Origin: Gambelia wislizenii
Lineage: Eukaryota > Chordata > Lepidosauria > Squamata > Crotaphytidae
Reading direction: 5' to 3'
DNA: 64,000 nucleotides
NCBI GenBank assembly: GCA_030847615.1
Contig: JAUMIR010000005.1
Coordinates: forward strand, 107,661,116-107,725,115
The number at the start of each line of letters is the position of its first letter. The stretch's first letter is position 1. The notes under the pieces are model-generated. The model saw nothing but the letters and a program-made list of their open reading frames with translations. It had not been told where the DNA came from and did not search any database. This document shows positions 10,416-23,331 of this stretch, piece by piece. The translations under genes and the position numbers were made by a program.

Positions 10416-12620
10416 TAGCTAATAGTGAGGTATTATAGGACTTCTGTTGCACAGTCATTTGGCGGGCAACTCACTATGTGCACTGTATATTTATTTATGT
10501 TTGTCCTATGGAAGAAAGCCACTTAGTTTCATCCTAATAGAAATACACACCATATATTGAGAATTTATTTGGATGGTTTTCTTATGGACAAGAACCAGGA
10601 CTTATTGTAATCTGTTTCCTAGATTTCCTTCCCCTTCCCCTGTCAGGAAATAGTAGTTTCAGAAGAAGGGTTTTCCTCAAGAACTCGCTCTGATCCCAGT
10701 AATTATCATTCTTCCTCACTCCTCTTGGTAATTAGATCACATATGGAGAATGTGTGGCTTGTCAGAGGATATGAAAGTACAATTTCCATTGGTTGTTCTG
10801 GCTTGAGTTGATGATGGGGGTTCCAGTCCAATAATAACTAGATGAGGATGGACAAAACACAACACTAGGACTGCATCAGACATCTCCAAGGCTGTTTTTC
10901 TGGCCCTTATCCTCTTCAGACTCCCCAAGCCATGTTTTTTCTGGCCCACAAAAGTGTGTTGGTGGTTCTGGAAGCCTCCAGGAGCACCAATTCAGTATTT
11001 AAGCAGGTAGCAACATTTATTTGTTTTAAAACCATGAAGTGGGGACTTCTAGGAATTTCTAGACCCCCCCCATTTTTGGTAGTCCATTTGGCCCCTGGAG
11101 GGTACCAGATCCACTACCCTGATCTGGAAGACCTCATATTTCCCATCCTTAGGTCACCATATTTGACTAGAACTGGTGAGATCTGGCTTAAAATTCCTGT
11201 CCATTGATGAAAGTTGGGTTTGAACCAGTTACTAACTCTCAGGATAACCTACATCAGAGGGCTTTTTAAAGAATAAAATAGAAGAAGGACCATTTCTACC
11301 AACCTGAGCTCCTTAGAGCATGGAAAGAAATAAGTGAAATGAAATACATAAAGTAGATACAAGATCTATTTGACAACATACCTGATTTGGTTGTTATTCC
11401 ATAACAGGTGTATACCTCTTCAGGGTACCAGCCAGCCTGAAACAAGAGCCTTATTGTCCTTTTCAGACATTGCAAATGGGGGAATTTTAAAAGACAACAC
11501 CCAAGCTGTGCTAAAAACCAAGGGACTGGAAATATCTCTCCCTGAGGCCCTGGAAAGCACTGATTGTCAGAAGAGATTATGAGATTCTGAGGCCATAAGC
11601 TATGTCAAGTTTAAAAGACCCTTAGCTTTACTGTGAATGTGTGAACTGTATTAAAACTTTGTTTTGCTTTGTTATTTTCCCTTTGTTTTTTTTTGTAAAC
11701 TGTAGCTTGTTTAGCATGTGTGCAAATTCAACATGGGAGCAGATAATATTGGGCTGTCTGGACAATAGTCCTACAGGTAGAGAGCAGCTTCCAATTGTTT
11801 TTCCAAGTGTGCTGGCTAGGTAGAGGTAGCATTTGCAATGTTACTTTAAAAAAGAAAGTACCGTAGTTATTTTCCTTATCACTTACTCTGATCCTTTCTT
11901 GTTACTGTTACTGCAATCCAGAAAGACAGCTCATGGACTTACTCATTACTAAAGTTACTGTTGCAATTATCCCTTTGAGATATACAGAAATATGTTCTCT
12001 GGCTCACTCAAGTGTCCAGGCAAGATGTTGCACCTTGGAAATTTTAAGGGGGTTAAAATCAGAAGACCTTGCAGAGCAATCCTTTCCTAGCACTTCCTTC
12101 CCACTCACATGTCTACTAGAACTACAATCTCCCAATGCAATCCAAATTCGACATGGGATAGGACTGCCATTTTAATTTGACAGAAGGTGCATAAAATTCC
12201 TCACATCTGTCTTTGGGCACACACACACTCCCTCTTCCTTCTTCATCACTCTCTCCTCTAGTCACTTGCTCTAATTTCATGTATGAGTGAGCCTCAGACA
12301 TTCAGGAGAGCAATATCTTCTGTTCAGTGAAAGGCTCCAAATCAGTGTAAAAACTTAGTTTTTGTACTACCCAGTAGCATATGGGGAAAAAGTCCTTTGG
12401 AAAACTAATGATGGGTGCATCCAGACAGATTATAAAGATTAGAAAGTCCCAGATTTTGTTCCTGTTCTGATTTTATTTTGGAGATCCATACACTTTTTGT
12501 TTATCCCAGAATATTCCTGTCAGCTCCTGGTATGATCAGAGACTTTTTTAGACTAGCTCCTTGGGTCAGTTTATTTTAGCCCAGTATATAATTGGAACAA
12601 GAACAAAATCTGGGATAGAT
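10416..12620. other. unassigned non-coding sequence
   Basis: No recognisable gene, terminal repeat or tandem array. Frames of 60-90 codons here have no domain signature. Confidence 0.45.
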
Positions 12621-12624
12621 TTTC

Positions 12625-12750
12625 CTTGGTTTTTTTCCGGGCTGTGAGGCCGTGTTCTGGAAGAGTTTCTTTCTGATGTTTTGCCTGCATCTGTGGTTGG
12701 CATCTTCAGAGAATTCAGAAGCAGGCGAAATGTCAGAAAGAAACTGTGAA
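12625..12750. mobile_element. Penelope-like fold-back fragment
   Basis: Inverted arms at 12665-12688 and 12721-12744 (GTTTCTTTCTGATGTTTTGC against its complement with few mismatches) flank CATCTGTGGTTGGCATCTTC. The outer part reads GGGCTGTGAGGCCGTGTTCT. This combination is familiar from short Penelope-like repeats of reptiles with a GCGAAA(C/T)GTCAG core. The family name is from memory of such repeats, and the fold-back is directly visible. Confidence 0.6.
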
Positions 12751-12820
12751 AGCCTTTGACTTCACAAAATCTGAGATCTTTCAATCAATCTAGATGTGCC
12801 CTGTGATGTTATGTGACAAA

Positions 12821-13265
12821 ATCACAGAATCATAGAGGTAAAAGAGATTACCAGGGCCATCTAGTCCAACCCCTGCCATGCAGGAATACACAATCAAATC
12901 ATTCCCGACAGATGGCCATCCAGCCTCTGTTTAAAAAACCTCCAAAGAAGGAGACTCCATCATACTCCCAGACAATGTATCCCACTTCCCAACAGCTCTT
13001 GCAGTCAGGAAGTTCTTCCTAATATTTAGGTGGACTCTCTTTCCCTTTAGTTTGAATCCATCACTCTGTCTCTGGAGCAGCAGAAAACAAGCTTGCTCTA
13101 TCCTCAATATGATATCCCTTCAAATATTTAAACATGGCTACCTTGTCACCTGTTAACTTTCTCTTCTCCAGGTTAAACATACCCAGCTCCCTAACTCACT
13201 CCTCATAGGGCATGGTTTCCAGCCTTCCCACCATTTTGGTCACCCTTCTCTGGATGTTTGTGATG
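12821..13265 (-). mobile_element. CR1 LINE 3' end
   Basis: The plus-strand left edge (ATCACAGAATCATAGAGG) is the characteristic CR1 3' terminus with ATCATAGA repeats. Read on the minus strand, the coding remnant upstream ends with RRVTKMVGRLETMPYEE, the conserved CR1 RT C-terminal block, followed by the degraded tail. It is a typical 5'-truncated copy of about 450 bp. It shares its sequence with the larger CR1 at 55150-56270. Confidence 0.9.
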
Positions 13266-13576
13266 ATTCCTTTTATTTCCAAAGCATTCTCTGTGCTCTC
13301 TGGTAAGCTGCCATTTGGAAAGAGAGGGGGGAGAAAGAGCATCATTAGGCACATGGGCCTAATTTCATGGTTTTTTGGGACCTGGCTGGCTGATATCAAT
13401 GACTCAAGTAATTAAACCTATTAACTAATATTTTGAAGAAAAATGGTTATGGTCAATTTCCTAGAAGCTTTTGCTTCAGAAATCAACACATGACTGTTTA
13501 ATGCAAGGGAAATTAATACTCCATAAGCATATTTAAGATAGCTGAATTCAGGCAAGTGGAACCTATTATGTGAAAG

Positions 13577-13793
13577 TACATAAGAATACAACAAAATCCA
13601 CAAAAGAATATCTTTACTGGCCAATCAAAATACATAAAGTACACAATGCAAGCTTTTGAAGCTCCACTGCCTTTGTTTGCCTGATGAAGAAGCCAGTGGA
13701 GTTTCAAAAGCTTGCATTGTGTATTTTATGCATTCTGGTTGAGCAATAAAGGTATCACTCTTTAATGGATTTTGGATTTTGTTGTATTTTGAT
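13577..13793. mobile_element. long fold-back repeat with ~90-bp arms
   Basis: The inner arms 13641-13669 and 13694-13722 are almost exact complements (ACACAATGCAAGCTTTTGAA against its complement). Similarity extends outward through ATACAACAAAATCCA, giving arms of roughly 90 bp around a 24-bp loop holding TGCCTGATGAAGAAG. The CTGATGAAG loop flanked by AAAGCTTGCATTGTGT is reminiscent of Penelope-like termini. No coding sequence. Confidence 0.7.
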
Positions 13794-13846
13794 GCCTGGC
13801 CAACACGTCTACCCCTACATATAGTACCTAAGTATTTCCCAATTGA

Positions 13847-14076
13847 GAACCAGTGTGATATAGTGGTTTGAGTGTTGGACTACAGCCCTGGAGACCAGGG
13901 TTTGAATCCCCACCCGGCCATGGGAACCCATAGGTAGAACCTGGGGGAGTCACACTCTCTCAGTCTCAGATGAAGGCAAAAGCAACCCCCTCTGAACAAC
14001 TCTGGCCAAGAAAACCCCGTGAGAGGTTTGTCTTAGGGTTACCATAAGTCAGAAACAACACATAACAACAACAATT
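13847..14076 (+). repeat. tRNA-derived SINE, best-preserved copy
   Basis: A full-length plus-strand copy: tRNA head (TAGTGGTTTGAGTGTTGGAC, A box; CCAGGGTTTGAATCCCC, B box), body (CACACTCTCTCAGTCTCAGA), and tail (CCATAAGTCAGAAACAACAC) ending in an ACAACAACAA tract. It serves as the reference for the other three copies. Confidence 0.9.
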
Positions 14077-16230
14077 TCCCAGTCTTTTCTTTTGAATTTT
14101 GGAGACCATATGTGTAATGGGCCTGGGGCTGAGTATTTGATCAGCAATTCTTTACATGTTTCAGATGACTTTGCTGGGTAACAGCTCTTGCTCTAATATA
14201 CCATCAAATCCTCTTCCAATTGTATGACATCCATTATTCAGTAGAACACATTGTTGCAGCATTCACACAGCATTATAAAAATGGTAACGGAGATGCTAAT
14301 ACTAAACAACTGAATCATACTCGATATCTGTCTCTTTCAGGCCCCAAACATAATAGATAGGACAGAAGTGAAGAAGTGCTGCAATAGTAAATCTGTTTCT
14401 ATGATAAATTGAGTCTCCACTGGATGCCACTGTTGGCTCACAAAGACTTCTAGTGAATACAAGTTTCTATGGCAGTAGAAATGTTTATCTTGAAAAATAG
14501 TTGATATTTTCTTGACTCAAAAGTCCTGCAGGGAAAATGTCTGATTGTGATAGAAAGCACTTCAAAAGGTGAACACTTATTCTTTTAACTAACCTCACAT
14601 ACAAATACACTCACACAGCAACTTTATTTTATTTTTTTTTAAAAAAGCTTTGCTTAGCTCTAATAGTTTTAGATAGCAGGGAACACATCTTATTTTAATA
14701 ATCTAATAATCACTGCTGGGATATGTGAATGAGTGTGTCTGTGTGTGTGTGTGTATTTAAGGGAAATAAAGTAAGGAATGGAAGTCGCTTCACACCATTC
14801 TTTGTTTCTGAGAAATTTCTTATTTCATTTAGGCCCACATAAGGCATTTCCTATCTGCATTCCCAACTATCTGTATTTGTACAACTGCTTCTCTTAATTG
14901 GGTAATCTATGGTTGGTTTGATGCCCTATGGGAAATGCAAACTAAATGATTTTAGAAAAATTTTTAAGCAGGCCATCAACATTGAATAAAAACAACATTT
15001 TTTTAAATGAACAGAAACAGATAACACAGGACACAGATTCTCCTGCATCCTCAAAGTTGCATTGAGCTCAGAGCAGAATCCAAACCTCTCTCTTTTTCTC
15101 ATCTCTTTTGTCTGGATAAATAATTTCCTGCCCGACAAGAATGTTCCATATTTCCAGCCATGTGTCCCTTCCCAGAATTCCTCCTCATATGTTACTCTTC
15201 AGGCCAACCACAGGGAGGAGGGAAGGGGAATGATATGTGCTTCCTCTTCTGTGTGTGCAGTTAGCATTTGGAGAGTGTGGATCAGGTGAATTTAAAAAAA
15301 ATAAATAGATGCATTTCAGTTAAATGAGGTAAGTTTTAGATATCTGACCTAAATCCACGCTGATGCCTGCATCAGGATTTTTGCTCCTTCTCTTACTTAT
15401 GTGGCTATCTTGAGTGGCCCAAGGGTAATTGGGAGCTTGCAATGGGAAGGGCATTGGATGCCCCATTTAGCTGGGCATCTCCTCTTACACTCAGAATCCC
15501 AGTGTTGGATATGGCTCAAAGCTAGCATTGACCAATACATGCTACTTCATTCATGCCCCCTCCAAAGAGTAAGAAACATTATCTGTTTTAGGAGAGCTGG
15601 TCTTTCTTTTTGGTTAGAATCATCAGCCACCCCTATTCAATGGGTAATAGTTATTTACAATCTTATCTTACCCACCCTAAATATTAAGGCATAGGCCATA
15701 TCAAGTCCAAGTATGTATCTTAGCTCAGTTTTTAACTTCAGAAGAAGGTAATGCTTCTTGTTACACCAAATCATAAGCACAGTAACAGTCAAAATTGCTC
15801 TGAGGTCTAGCTGAAGCTATTCAAAGCAATGACTGGCCCTATGAGGACCCTGCTTCCTGTAGTAGCCTGCTTTAGGTAGATTGGGGTAGGACTTACACTT
15901 GGGGAGTCTGGTGTGGCCATTGGGGTTGGAATCTGCCAGCTCCTGAAGCACCAACTCTCCACATTTTGGGTCTGAAAACATTTTGGCCCAAATGATTCTT
16001 AGGCACTTTTAGGAAATGCAATTTCAGCTGATTTTCAGTGAAAATAGCCCTCCAAACTACTGGGAAATAACTTTCAGTTCCCAGTTCTGCCACTGAAAAA
16101 ATGAAAATGCAGACCACTGCAGGTTGGGAGGCCCCCAAAGTGGCCCTTTGACACTTAAGAATATGACAGGTACATATATGGAATGTAATTTAGGACATAA
16201 CAAAATGAGATATAATACAATATTGAGATA
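14077..16230. other. unassigned non-coding sequence
   Basis: Contains a short (GT)n tract at 14739-14752. No gene, terminal repeat or known family is recognised. Confidence 0.45.
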
Positions 16231-16855
16231 GGACTTTATCAGACCAGCATATAAAAACACTGTAATTCCACAAATGAGGATAGCAGAAACATAATGGCAT
16301 TATTACACTTACCATCATACGCTGCTGTAATCATGCAAAGGAACCACCATGTAATTAGCACATAATGACACTAGTGCTTTAAGAACAGGAGTTCCTGGAT
16401 TTAGCATGGGCATGATTTGGGTGGTTCTTACGAGAAGATGACATATTTAAAAACAGAGCACACTTAAAAACAGTAAAATAACCCCTTAATTTACAAAGTA
16501 AATGAACAGGTGAACAGTTAAACATACTGTTTACTAAAAATATACCTAAAAATATTCAAACCTGCCAGGAGAGTTCATAAAAAGAGTGTCCTATGCTTCA
16601 TTTTTGCTTTCTCACCTGGATGTTTTCTCGCTGGGTACTGCCCACTCATGCTCTAATCTCACGATTACAATGGGATGTGGTTTCAAAAAACATGCTATTG
16701 ATGATCTGTTGATAGGTTAACCAGTCAATTAAAAGCAATGGGAGTTTTGTGGCTGGAACATGGAGTAACAACATGAAGATGATGTCGTCATGCGATAGCT
16801 ACCATGCTGTTGTAATCCCAAAATCCCACAATTTTTGCCACATCTGATAAAGTCC
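16231..16855. mobile_element. Harbinger-like non-autonomous element, 625 bp
   Basis: Terminal inverted repeats GGACTTTATCAGAC (16231) and CATCTGATAAAGTCC (to 16855) are flanked on both sides by the trinucleotide ATA, consistent with a 3-bp target duplication. The interior is AT-rich without coding capacity. Termini match those at 21646, 51444, 53595 and 58400. The PIF/Harbinger assignment rests on the 3-bp duplications across copies. Confidence 0.75.
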
Positions 16856-18609
16856 ATAGTTGATAGGCTATATGTTAAAGGGGCGTGACTATGTAAATGC
16901 TGGATTTTAGGTATCATGGGAAAACAAAAGAAGAGCCAACAGCTGAGTCCCCTCTGTTGCAAGAGAATGCCGGAAAAATTGGTTTCTTGGCACAGTCAGT
17001 ATTTGTTTCTGTTCCTTCAACCGAGTATTGTTAAGAGTTTATTTACATTTCCATTTATAGCTGTAAACAAAGATGATAAAGATGATACTTGGCAATAAAA
17101 GTACACCTGGAGAGACAGAGAGATTGCTTTTCATTTGGTTGAATGCTTTGGATCATCTCATGCCAAATATTTTCATCCAAAAAGATTTTTCTTTCTAAAC
17201 AAAACACTTTCAGCCCAATCCTCAAAGCTGGAGACCCAGAATTCCCTGTGCACAGGGAAGCATGGTCCCACTGCAGTATCCTTAAACTGGATATCTGGCT
17301 AAAGAAAACCTCAGGAGCCTTTTCAGGCTATAACCAGAGTGAGAAACTACTGCTAAGGTCTTGTCTTTTTCAGCACATGTTGCAAGTGCGAAAAAATTGA
17401 TGTGTGGTGGGAAGACTAACTTCTTCCCTCATCTGCATCATCATTGATGGTATGGACAAGCAGTATGCAGAATGGTTCTGGGGAAGGCAATCCTCACTTG
17501 AACTGGAAGGTCAGATGAAGTGTGTTATCATCAATCCTGCAGTTCTACTACCTGTACAATATCTCTAGCTCCTTCATCAACAGACAGAAGGATGTCGTGA
17601 AAGAAAAGCAAAGGTAAATCCTGGCTCTACAAATCTAGAGAAGGACAAGTCTGTCAATTTCAGTTTCTCATTTTCCCAACCCTAAATCTACATGGCTTCT
17701 GGGGCCTGTCATAGCAGATCACTCATTTCCATATCAGTTTGCTCATTAAAGAGATGAGGTGAGATAAGAAAAACTTCACCCAAAAGTTCATACACTTTTT
17801 TTGTACACATTTCTCCTAAACACTTTACCTTAATTAAAAAAAATATATATGTTATTGTCACAGATGTATGTTATCATTGCATGCTACTATTATACATATA
17901 TGCACACACATATATGTATTTCTGCACACATTTTCTCCAATATATTCATTTGTTATGGATGCTTTGGTTGCAGATGTAGTCCCCAAAAAGTGAATGCAAA
18001 TGGATAGCTGTGTTCCAATTTGTATGTTAGTATAGGAAGTCTGAATCTTCATTTGCGAAGAAAAGCCAGAGAGAGAGACAGGAAGTTTAGATTAGGTAGG
18101 TTTGCATTCAGACGTGAATCAAATAAATTATCCTGCATTCCTATGTACATACAGATGTTTAAAGAACAATCTTCATAAGGATCTATGCTATCTGAAGAAG
18201 ATCTAGGTTTGTATCATGGCCTGCTTTGGTTCTGGAGTATGATTGCCCTAGTCCACTATACCAAGACCTTGGCTGCCCTAGCACAACTGTTTGTGTCTCT
18301 GAGAAATAATCTTTATGTAAATAATGAACAAGTGTGAAGGAACAAGTACATATCCCTCTGTCATATACACAATGTACCATGTCTTTTCTTTATGAGACAT
18401 AGCTTGGAGAAGAATGAAGGTGGAGGTGTCCTGTTCTTTTTCTTTTTGAAGAATGCCGAGGAGGAAAGTTTTACATGCATAGTTAGATATATCTAATCTA
18501 TGTCAGAACGACAGATCTTGCCTGCTGCTGAGACATTTGTGTTTCAAAAAGGATCTGGGAAGTAGAGAGAAACAAAGTATGGGCACTGTGTAAGTAAAGG
18601 GCAAAGAGA
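16856..18609. other. unassigned non-coding sequence
   Basis: AT-rich. Includes alternating TA/CA tracts at 17840-17920. No family is recognised. Confidence 0.45.
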
Positions 18610-19916
18610 AAAAAGATTATCAGACAGGAACAAAAAAAGTGTTCCTGTCCCACAGTCTCCACTGCCTCCCTGGTCCTGTTCCAGTCATGCCACAATCACC
18701 CTCTCCCACCGCACTTACCTCCTTTCTGGTCAACAGGGCAGCCCAGGAGTGAAAAGAGCTCTAATGGAACTCCATTCACTTCCTGGATTGAAATCCCATG
18801 GATTTTCATGAGAAGACTCGAGCATGGGAAATTCAACAGTAAAAACAAAAATATACACCAAAACATTTTGAAAAGCACATACACACACAAATTTACAAGT
18901 AACCTGGGGAGGGTACAAAAAAGAGGGTAGCTCACCTGGATGTCCTGAGCTCACCTGGAAGTGTTCTGGCAGGGACCTCCCATTGATGCTGGGACCTCAC
19001 CAGCATAATGGGGCACCTTGTTGCACACAGGCGAATCCAGAACACTGTCAGAGAAAGCAGCTAGTTGCTGGCAAAGTATATACAAACAGCAAAAATCTGG
19101 GAAGGTAGCTAACTGGTAATTAGCACAAATAAATGGAAACACAGTCTTGCAAGGATTAGTCCAGCAAAACAATCTAAAGAGTCAGAGCTTACAGAATTTA
19201 GCATGGGTCCAAACAAGTCCATGGGCCAACAGGATCAGGCAGCAGCGTAGTCAGGAACAGTCCAAGGTCTAAACACAAGTCAAGGTAACATGAATCAAGG
19301 CAACAGGAACACAGAATCAGAGATATCAGACACAAATTTTTCTCCAGGAAGATCACTTTATCTCTGACAAAGCCCCCATAGCTCCCCAAAGTGTATATAT
19401 AGTAATCAATGCTTTGTCAGGTGGTCCTTGATGAGCAGATGTTTCTGATAAAGCCTCAGCAATCTTCTTCAAGCTTCCTTTTGAGATCACTGCTGGCTGA
19501 ATGATGGTGGAGGTAAGTGTATTTCCTCTTCCTCATCCTTATCTGAATTGGCAGGGCTCTCTGCTGGGACTGGTGCCAATCCACTAGGACCAGGCTATAC
19601 TTCTGCTTGAGCTTCCAGATTGGCAGGGCTCACTGCTGGCACAGGTGTAGATAAAACTGTGCCAGTTTCCATAGGACTGTTCCCTGCCATGTCCTCCTCC
19701 TCCTCTGATTCCATACCCTCATCAGAGTCATGGGGCATGACAAACACACATGGAATGGGGGAAACTATTGACAGCTTCTTGCATCAATAAAAAGCAGTTG
19801 GCAGAACAGCAGCAGAATGGGTGCATAACAAGGGGGAAATGACATCATCTGAAAAAGCCCTTTTGCGATCTCCTGGCGTTGCTGTAACACTACTTTTGAT
19901 GTGTCTGATAATCTCC
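18610..19916 (-). mobile_element. Harbinger-like element interrupted by an LTR
   Basis: The left terminus AGATTATCAGACAGGAACA (about 18612) and the right terminus GTCTGATAATCTCC (to 19916) are inverted. 18612-19023 aligns in reverse orientation with 58560-58980 (shared AAAGAGCTCTAATGGAACTC-type, CACCTGGATG-type and GAAGTGTTCTGGCAGG tracts). 19750-19916 aligns with 58400-58560 (ATCAATAAAAAGC and TTTTGC tracts). The missing middle is replaced by the solo LTR at about 19025-19748, so the LTR inserted into this element. Confidence 0.65.
19025..19748 (-). mobile_element. solo LTR-like insertion
   Basis: Read on the minus strand, it begins TGTCATGCCCCATGACTCTG, a TG-starting LTR-like edge. It has a TATA-like ACTATATATACACTTT at about 19403-19388, then a pyrimidine-biased, CTTGG/CCTGA-rich stretch typical of R/U5. 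No gag or pol is adjacent, so it would be a solo LTR. The 3' border and target duplication are unresolved. Its presence is supported by the discontinuity in the host element. Confidence 0.5.
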
Positions 19917-21645
19917 GAAGACCATGATGGTGGGGTACTTAGGTTATTATGCGGTTTGGGGAGCCAACATTCGTTGGATCCTCTTAACTATCTCAGGTGT
20001 CAGAAAGGCCGAGTGGCCTTGGTAATAGTCTTCCTTGGCTGAAGAGAATACTGGTGAATGGTAGGGTCAGCTAATGGGAAGATAATAGCTATTTAGGGCA
20101 TGGTTCTGAATGAGTATGCTGATCAGTCTTGCGTCAGACAGGCCATCTTGACCTTGAAGATTCAGGTTTGCAATTAGTGTGTTTTGCTGGATTCAGCCAT
20201 GCACCAAGTTTTGGAGATGGGGTGGGATGCCTTTGCACAGGCAAGGATCATATGTTAGCTGTGCCTATTCCTGAAGATGCCAGATCTGATCACAGTGACA
20301 GAAGCCTTAGCTGCAGGCTAATTGTATTATTGTATTGTGCTCACCAAGAGGCTGCCATTGACATAGCCAGACTGATGACATGGAATCACATAAACTTTCA
20401 TGGTATGACACCTTCACTGGCTATTGGTCTGTTTCCAAGCACAATTAAAAAATATTGGTCATCCCAGCCTACAATACCATACAGCATTCTAATTGGGATC
20501 AGTATTTGACAGCCCACATGTGAACTTAAATCTGAACTTAAATCATACTGTAATTGAAGGCCTTCTTATTAAGCATGCAAGAGAGGGCATTCTTGGTGAC
20601 TGCTCCCAGACTTTGGACATTCCCACAGAGGGATGGTTGACTCTTTTGCTAATGCATTTCCTTGATGGCCAAAGGTATTTAATTAACCAAGCCTTTAGCC
20701 GGTTTACTGCTACTGAGCCTTTAAATGGTTGGAGGTTGCCTGTTTCTTTTACTGAGTATCTTTGTGTTTTAATTGACCTGTTTTATGTTATGCTTTAATC
20801 AATAACTTGATTTAAAACTATTTTATTATTGTGATCCAACTTGATCACTATTTTAGATAGGTGGATTGATATATAATCAGTCAACCCAGCAGTAAATGAA
20901 CATATGCTTCTGAAACTATGTCAGGCCCACCAGATGAGAAACTGCCAGCATTCTTCCTGTGTGATCCCAGTTCTTTCTAGCTTTTACCTTAGATATTCTC
21001 TAACTATCAGCATAGTTTCAGCTTATTCAGTGGTGATTCTTGTTGGAAAAATCCAGCATTCTCTCTCCCACCACTCGTTTGCCATTAGGGCAATTGGGCC
21101 CACATAGGACAAAATTTCCTGCATGCTTGGATGCTTCCTTTGCCCTTGGTCATATAAAGATATATCCCTTCTTGGCTGCCTGTGGTTACCATGCCATACT
21201 TTCACTCTGCTCTCTGCTCTTCTTCACTGCCATGCTTCTTTCTCATCAAGATGGTGAGTTAAGATGAAGCATCTATTTCTTACCCAAACCTATTCATTAG
21301 TTAGTTAGGATGTAGACTCTGTGCATATGTAAATGTATAGCCATTACTAAAATTTTAAGTCTTTTAACTTGAAGCTACCTGCCTCTTTTGTTTTTGAGTT
21401 CAGGGCAAAATAATTTAGGATTGAGTTATACTTTTAAACTGCTGCCTGCTACAAGAAAGTTAACGCTTAACAGTTTTAGCTTCATAGAGTTTCCCAAAAA
21501 GGGCTAACATCATGGGACACTCTAATTCCCTACATTTCGTAGTCTGGTAAAAGAATCCTAACTCTGTAACTAAAGCAACCGTCATGCCTGAAGTTTAGTG
21601 ATAAAGCTAGCAGAAGATATCGAGCCTCCCTGGTAAGTATTCTAA
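19917..21645. other. unassigned sequence
   Basis: Several frames of 60-126 codons occur, but none carries a recognisable domain or retroelement motif. The stretch 20500-20810 might be a decayed LINE end, judging by its open frame and TTTTAAT-rich tail. This is a guess. Confidence 0.35.
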
Positions 21646-22266
21646 GGACATTATCAGACACGTCAAAAATTGCGGGGTTACAATGTCAGGGTAGCACAAA
21701 TGGGCCCTGCTACCACATGTCATTGTCATCTTCACATTATTACCCTGTGCTCCAGCTGCAAAAAAAAGCCATTCTTTCTCATTCATGGGCAAGCTATCAA
21801 TAGATCATTAATAGAGCTCTTTTTGTGCTATTGGCTACATGCAAAACCACATCCCGTTGTAATCATGAGACTACAGCATGAATGGGCACTCCTCAGCAAG
21901 AAAATCTCTGGGTGAGAACACAAAAATGAAGCACAGGATGCTCTGTTTATGAACTGTCTCCTTTACTTTGCACCTTTTAAGGTTTGTTTCAGTGCTTGTG
22001 CATTCATTTATTTTGTTAAATAAGGTATTTTTTGATTTTTAAGTGCACTTCCATCTTCTCACGAGAACTGCCAAAATCTCGCCCATGCCAAATCATGGAA
22101 GTAAACTCCCATTCTTGAAGTACTAGTGGTCATTATGCAATAATTCTGTGGCATATCTTTTGCTTGATTACAGCTACGTGCAATAGTAAGCGTTATAATG
22201 CCACAATGTTCCTCTATCTTCATTTATGAAGTTACAGCACTTTTAGACACTAGTCTGATAATGTCC
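21646..22266. mobile_element. Harbinger-like non-autonomous element, 621 bp
   Basis: Terminal repeats GGACATTATCAGACA and TAGTCTGATAATGTCC are inverted and flanked by TAA at 21643-21645 and 22267-22269, a 3-bp target duplication. The interior shares with other copies the block TCTTCTCACGAGAACTGCCAAAATCTCG-like (here 22053-22081, also near 51842) and an ATCAATAGATC block near 21800. It has no coding sequence. Confidence 0.85.
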
Positions 22267-23036
22267 TAAGTCTCAGAACCCTCTGCCCTGGACCTCAGCA
22301 TGAGATTTCAGCATGACAATGCTGCCTTGAAAATATTTCTTTTTCCAGAGTGCTGCTGTTCCCCATTGCTGTAAACTTTCAAAGGGGTCCCCCTGGTCAC
22401 TTTCCCCCTGCCTTCTCCCCTCTCAGAGTTTCTCAAATTATGACCATAATCAGGTCTCAGTGGCAAGGAAATACTGAAGCTGCCTCAGTATTTCCTGCTT
22501 CAGGGGTCACTGAAAACAGCATTATAATATTGCTGAATTTTTGTGTCTTATTATTACCTGTCCCACATTTGTTTCCAATTTCCTCACCCTACCGGAAATG
22601 GTTGAAGCCACAGCACAATTTCCTTTCTTGGTCTGAGACACATGTAGGTTTCTCTAGTGCTAGCAAAAGGCATGTTATATATAGAACTTTGCTGTTTTAC
22701 ACAAGTTGAATAATTTTATTATTCTCCCTATGTCCATTGAAAAGATTGGGGTTTCTTTTCTTGGTGAGCCAAAAACTGCCTCAGGAAACAGCACAACTCC
22801 TTGTGTGAGAAATAGGCAAAGATGGCTGAAATAGCTGTGCTGCTGATGCCACTTATCTGGACAGCTTACATAAAATGATCCCACTGCACCAAGCTGTACT
22901 TTCTTTACTTTTGCAGCTGAATTCCTCTCCCATTGATTGGAGGAGGAGGATTGGCAAAACTGAAACAGAGGGTGCTAACTTCTCAGAGGGAAAGTGTGGG
23001 GGTAACAACGTGTTACACTGACTCTTAGCATTCTAA
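22267..23036. other. unassigned non-coding sequence
   Basis: No recognisable gene or repeat. Confidence 0.45.
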
Positions 23037-23260
23037 GGACTTTGTCAGATGAGGTAAATAGCACAAGAAAGCTGTCATCTAAGACATGACAATGACACAA
23101 AGGGCAAAATTATCAGATACTCTCATTGTTCAGCTGTTCCTGGGGCATAGCACTGGCGTGGATGAGGTGTCACTTCTTTATTGATGGGCAAAGTAATCAA
23201 TAGAAAGTGATGCCTTATTCATGCCCATGCAAGAGTTGAGCAGGGCCATTGTTTACAGTG
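23037..23260. mobile_element. Harbinger-like element, left part only
   Basis: It starts with the family terminus GGACTTTGTCAGATGAGG preceded by TAA, and contains the internal TTTATTGATGGGCAAAGTAATCAATAG block seen in other copies. No right terminus is present before the SINE tail at 23283, so the copy is truncated. Confidence 0.55.
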
Positions 23261-23282
23261 TGACTTAGAGGACTCATTCATG

Positions 23283-23331
23283 AGGGTCACCATAACTTGA
23301 AGTTGACTTGACAGAAGTTAACAACAAAAAT
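23283..23331 (+). repeat. SINE tail fragment
   Basis: GGGTCACCATAACTTGAAGTTGACTTGACAG followed by AACAACAAAAA resembles the 3' tail of the tRNA-derived SINE. The head and body are absent. Confidence 0.5.
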
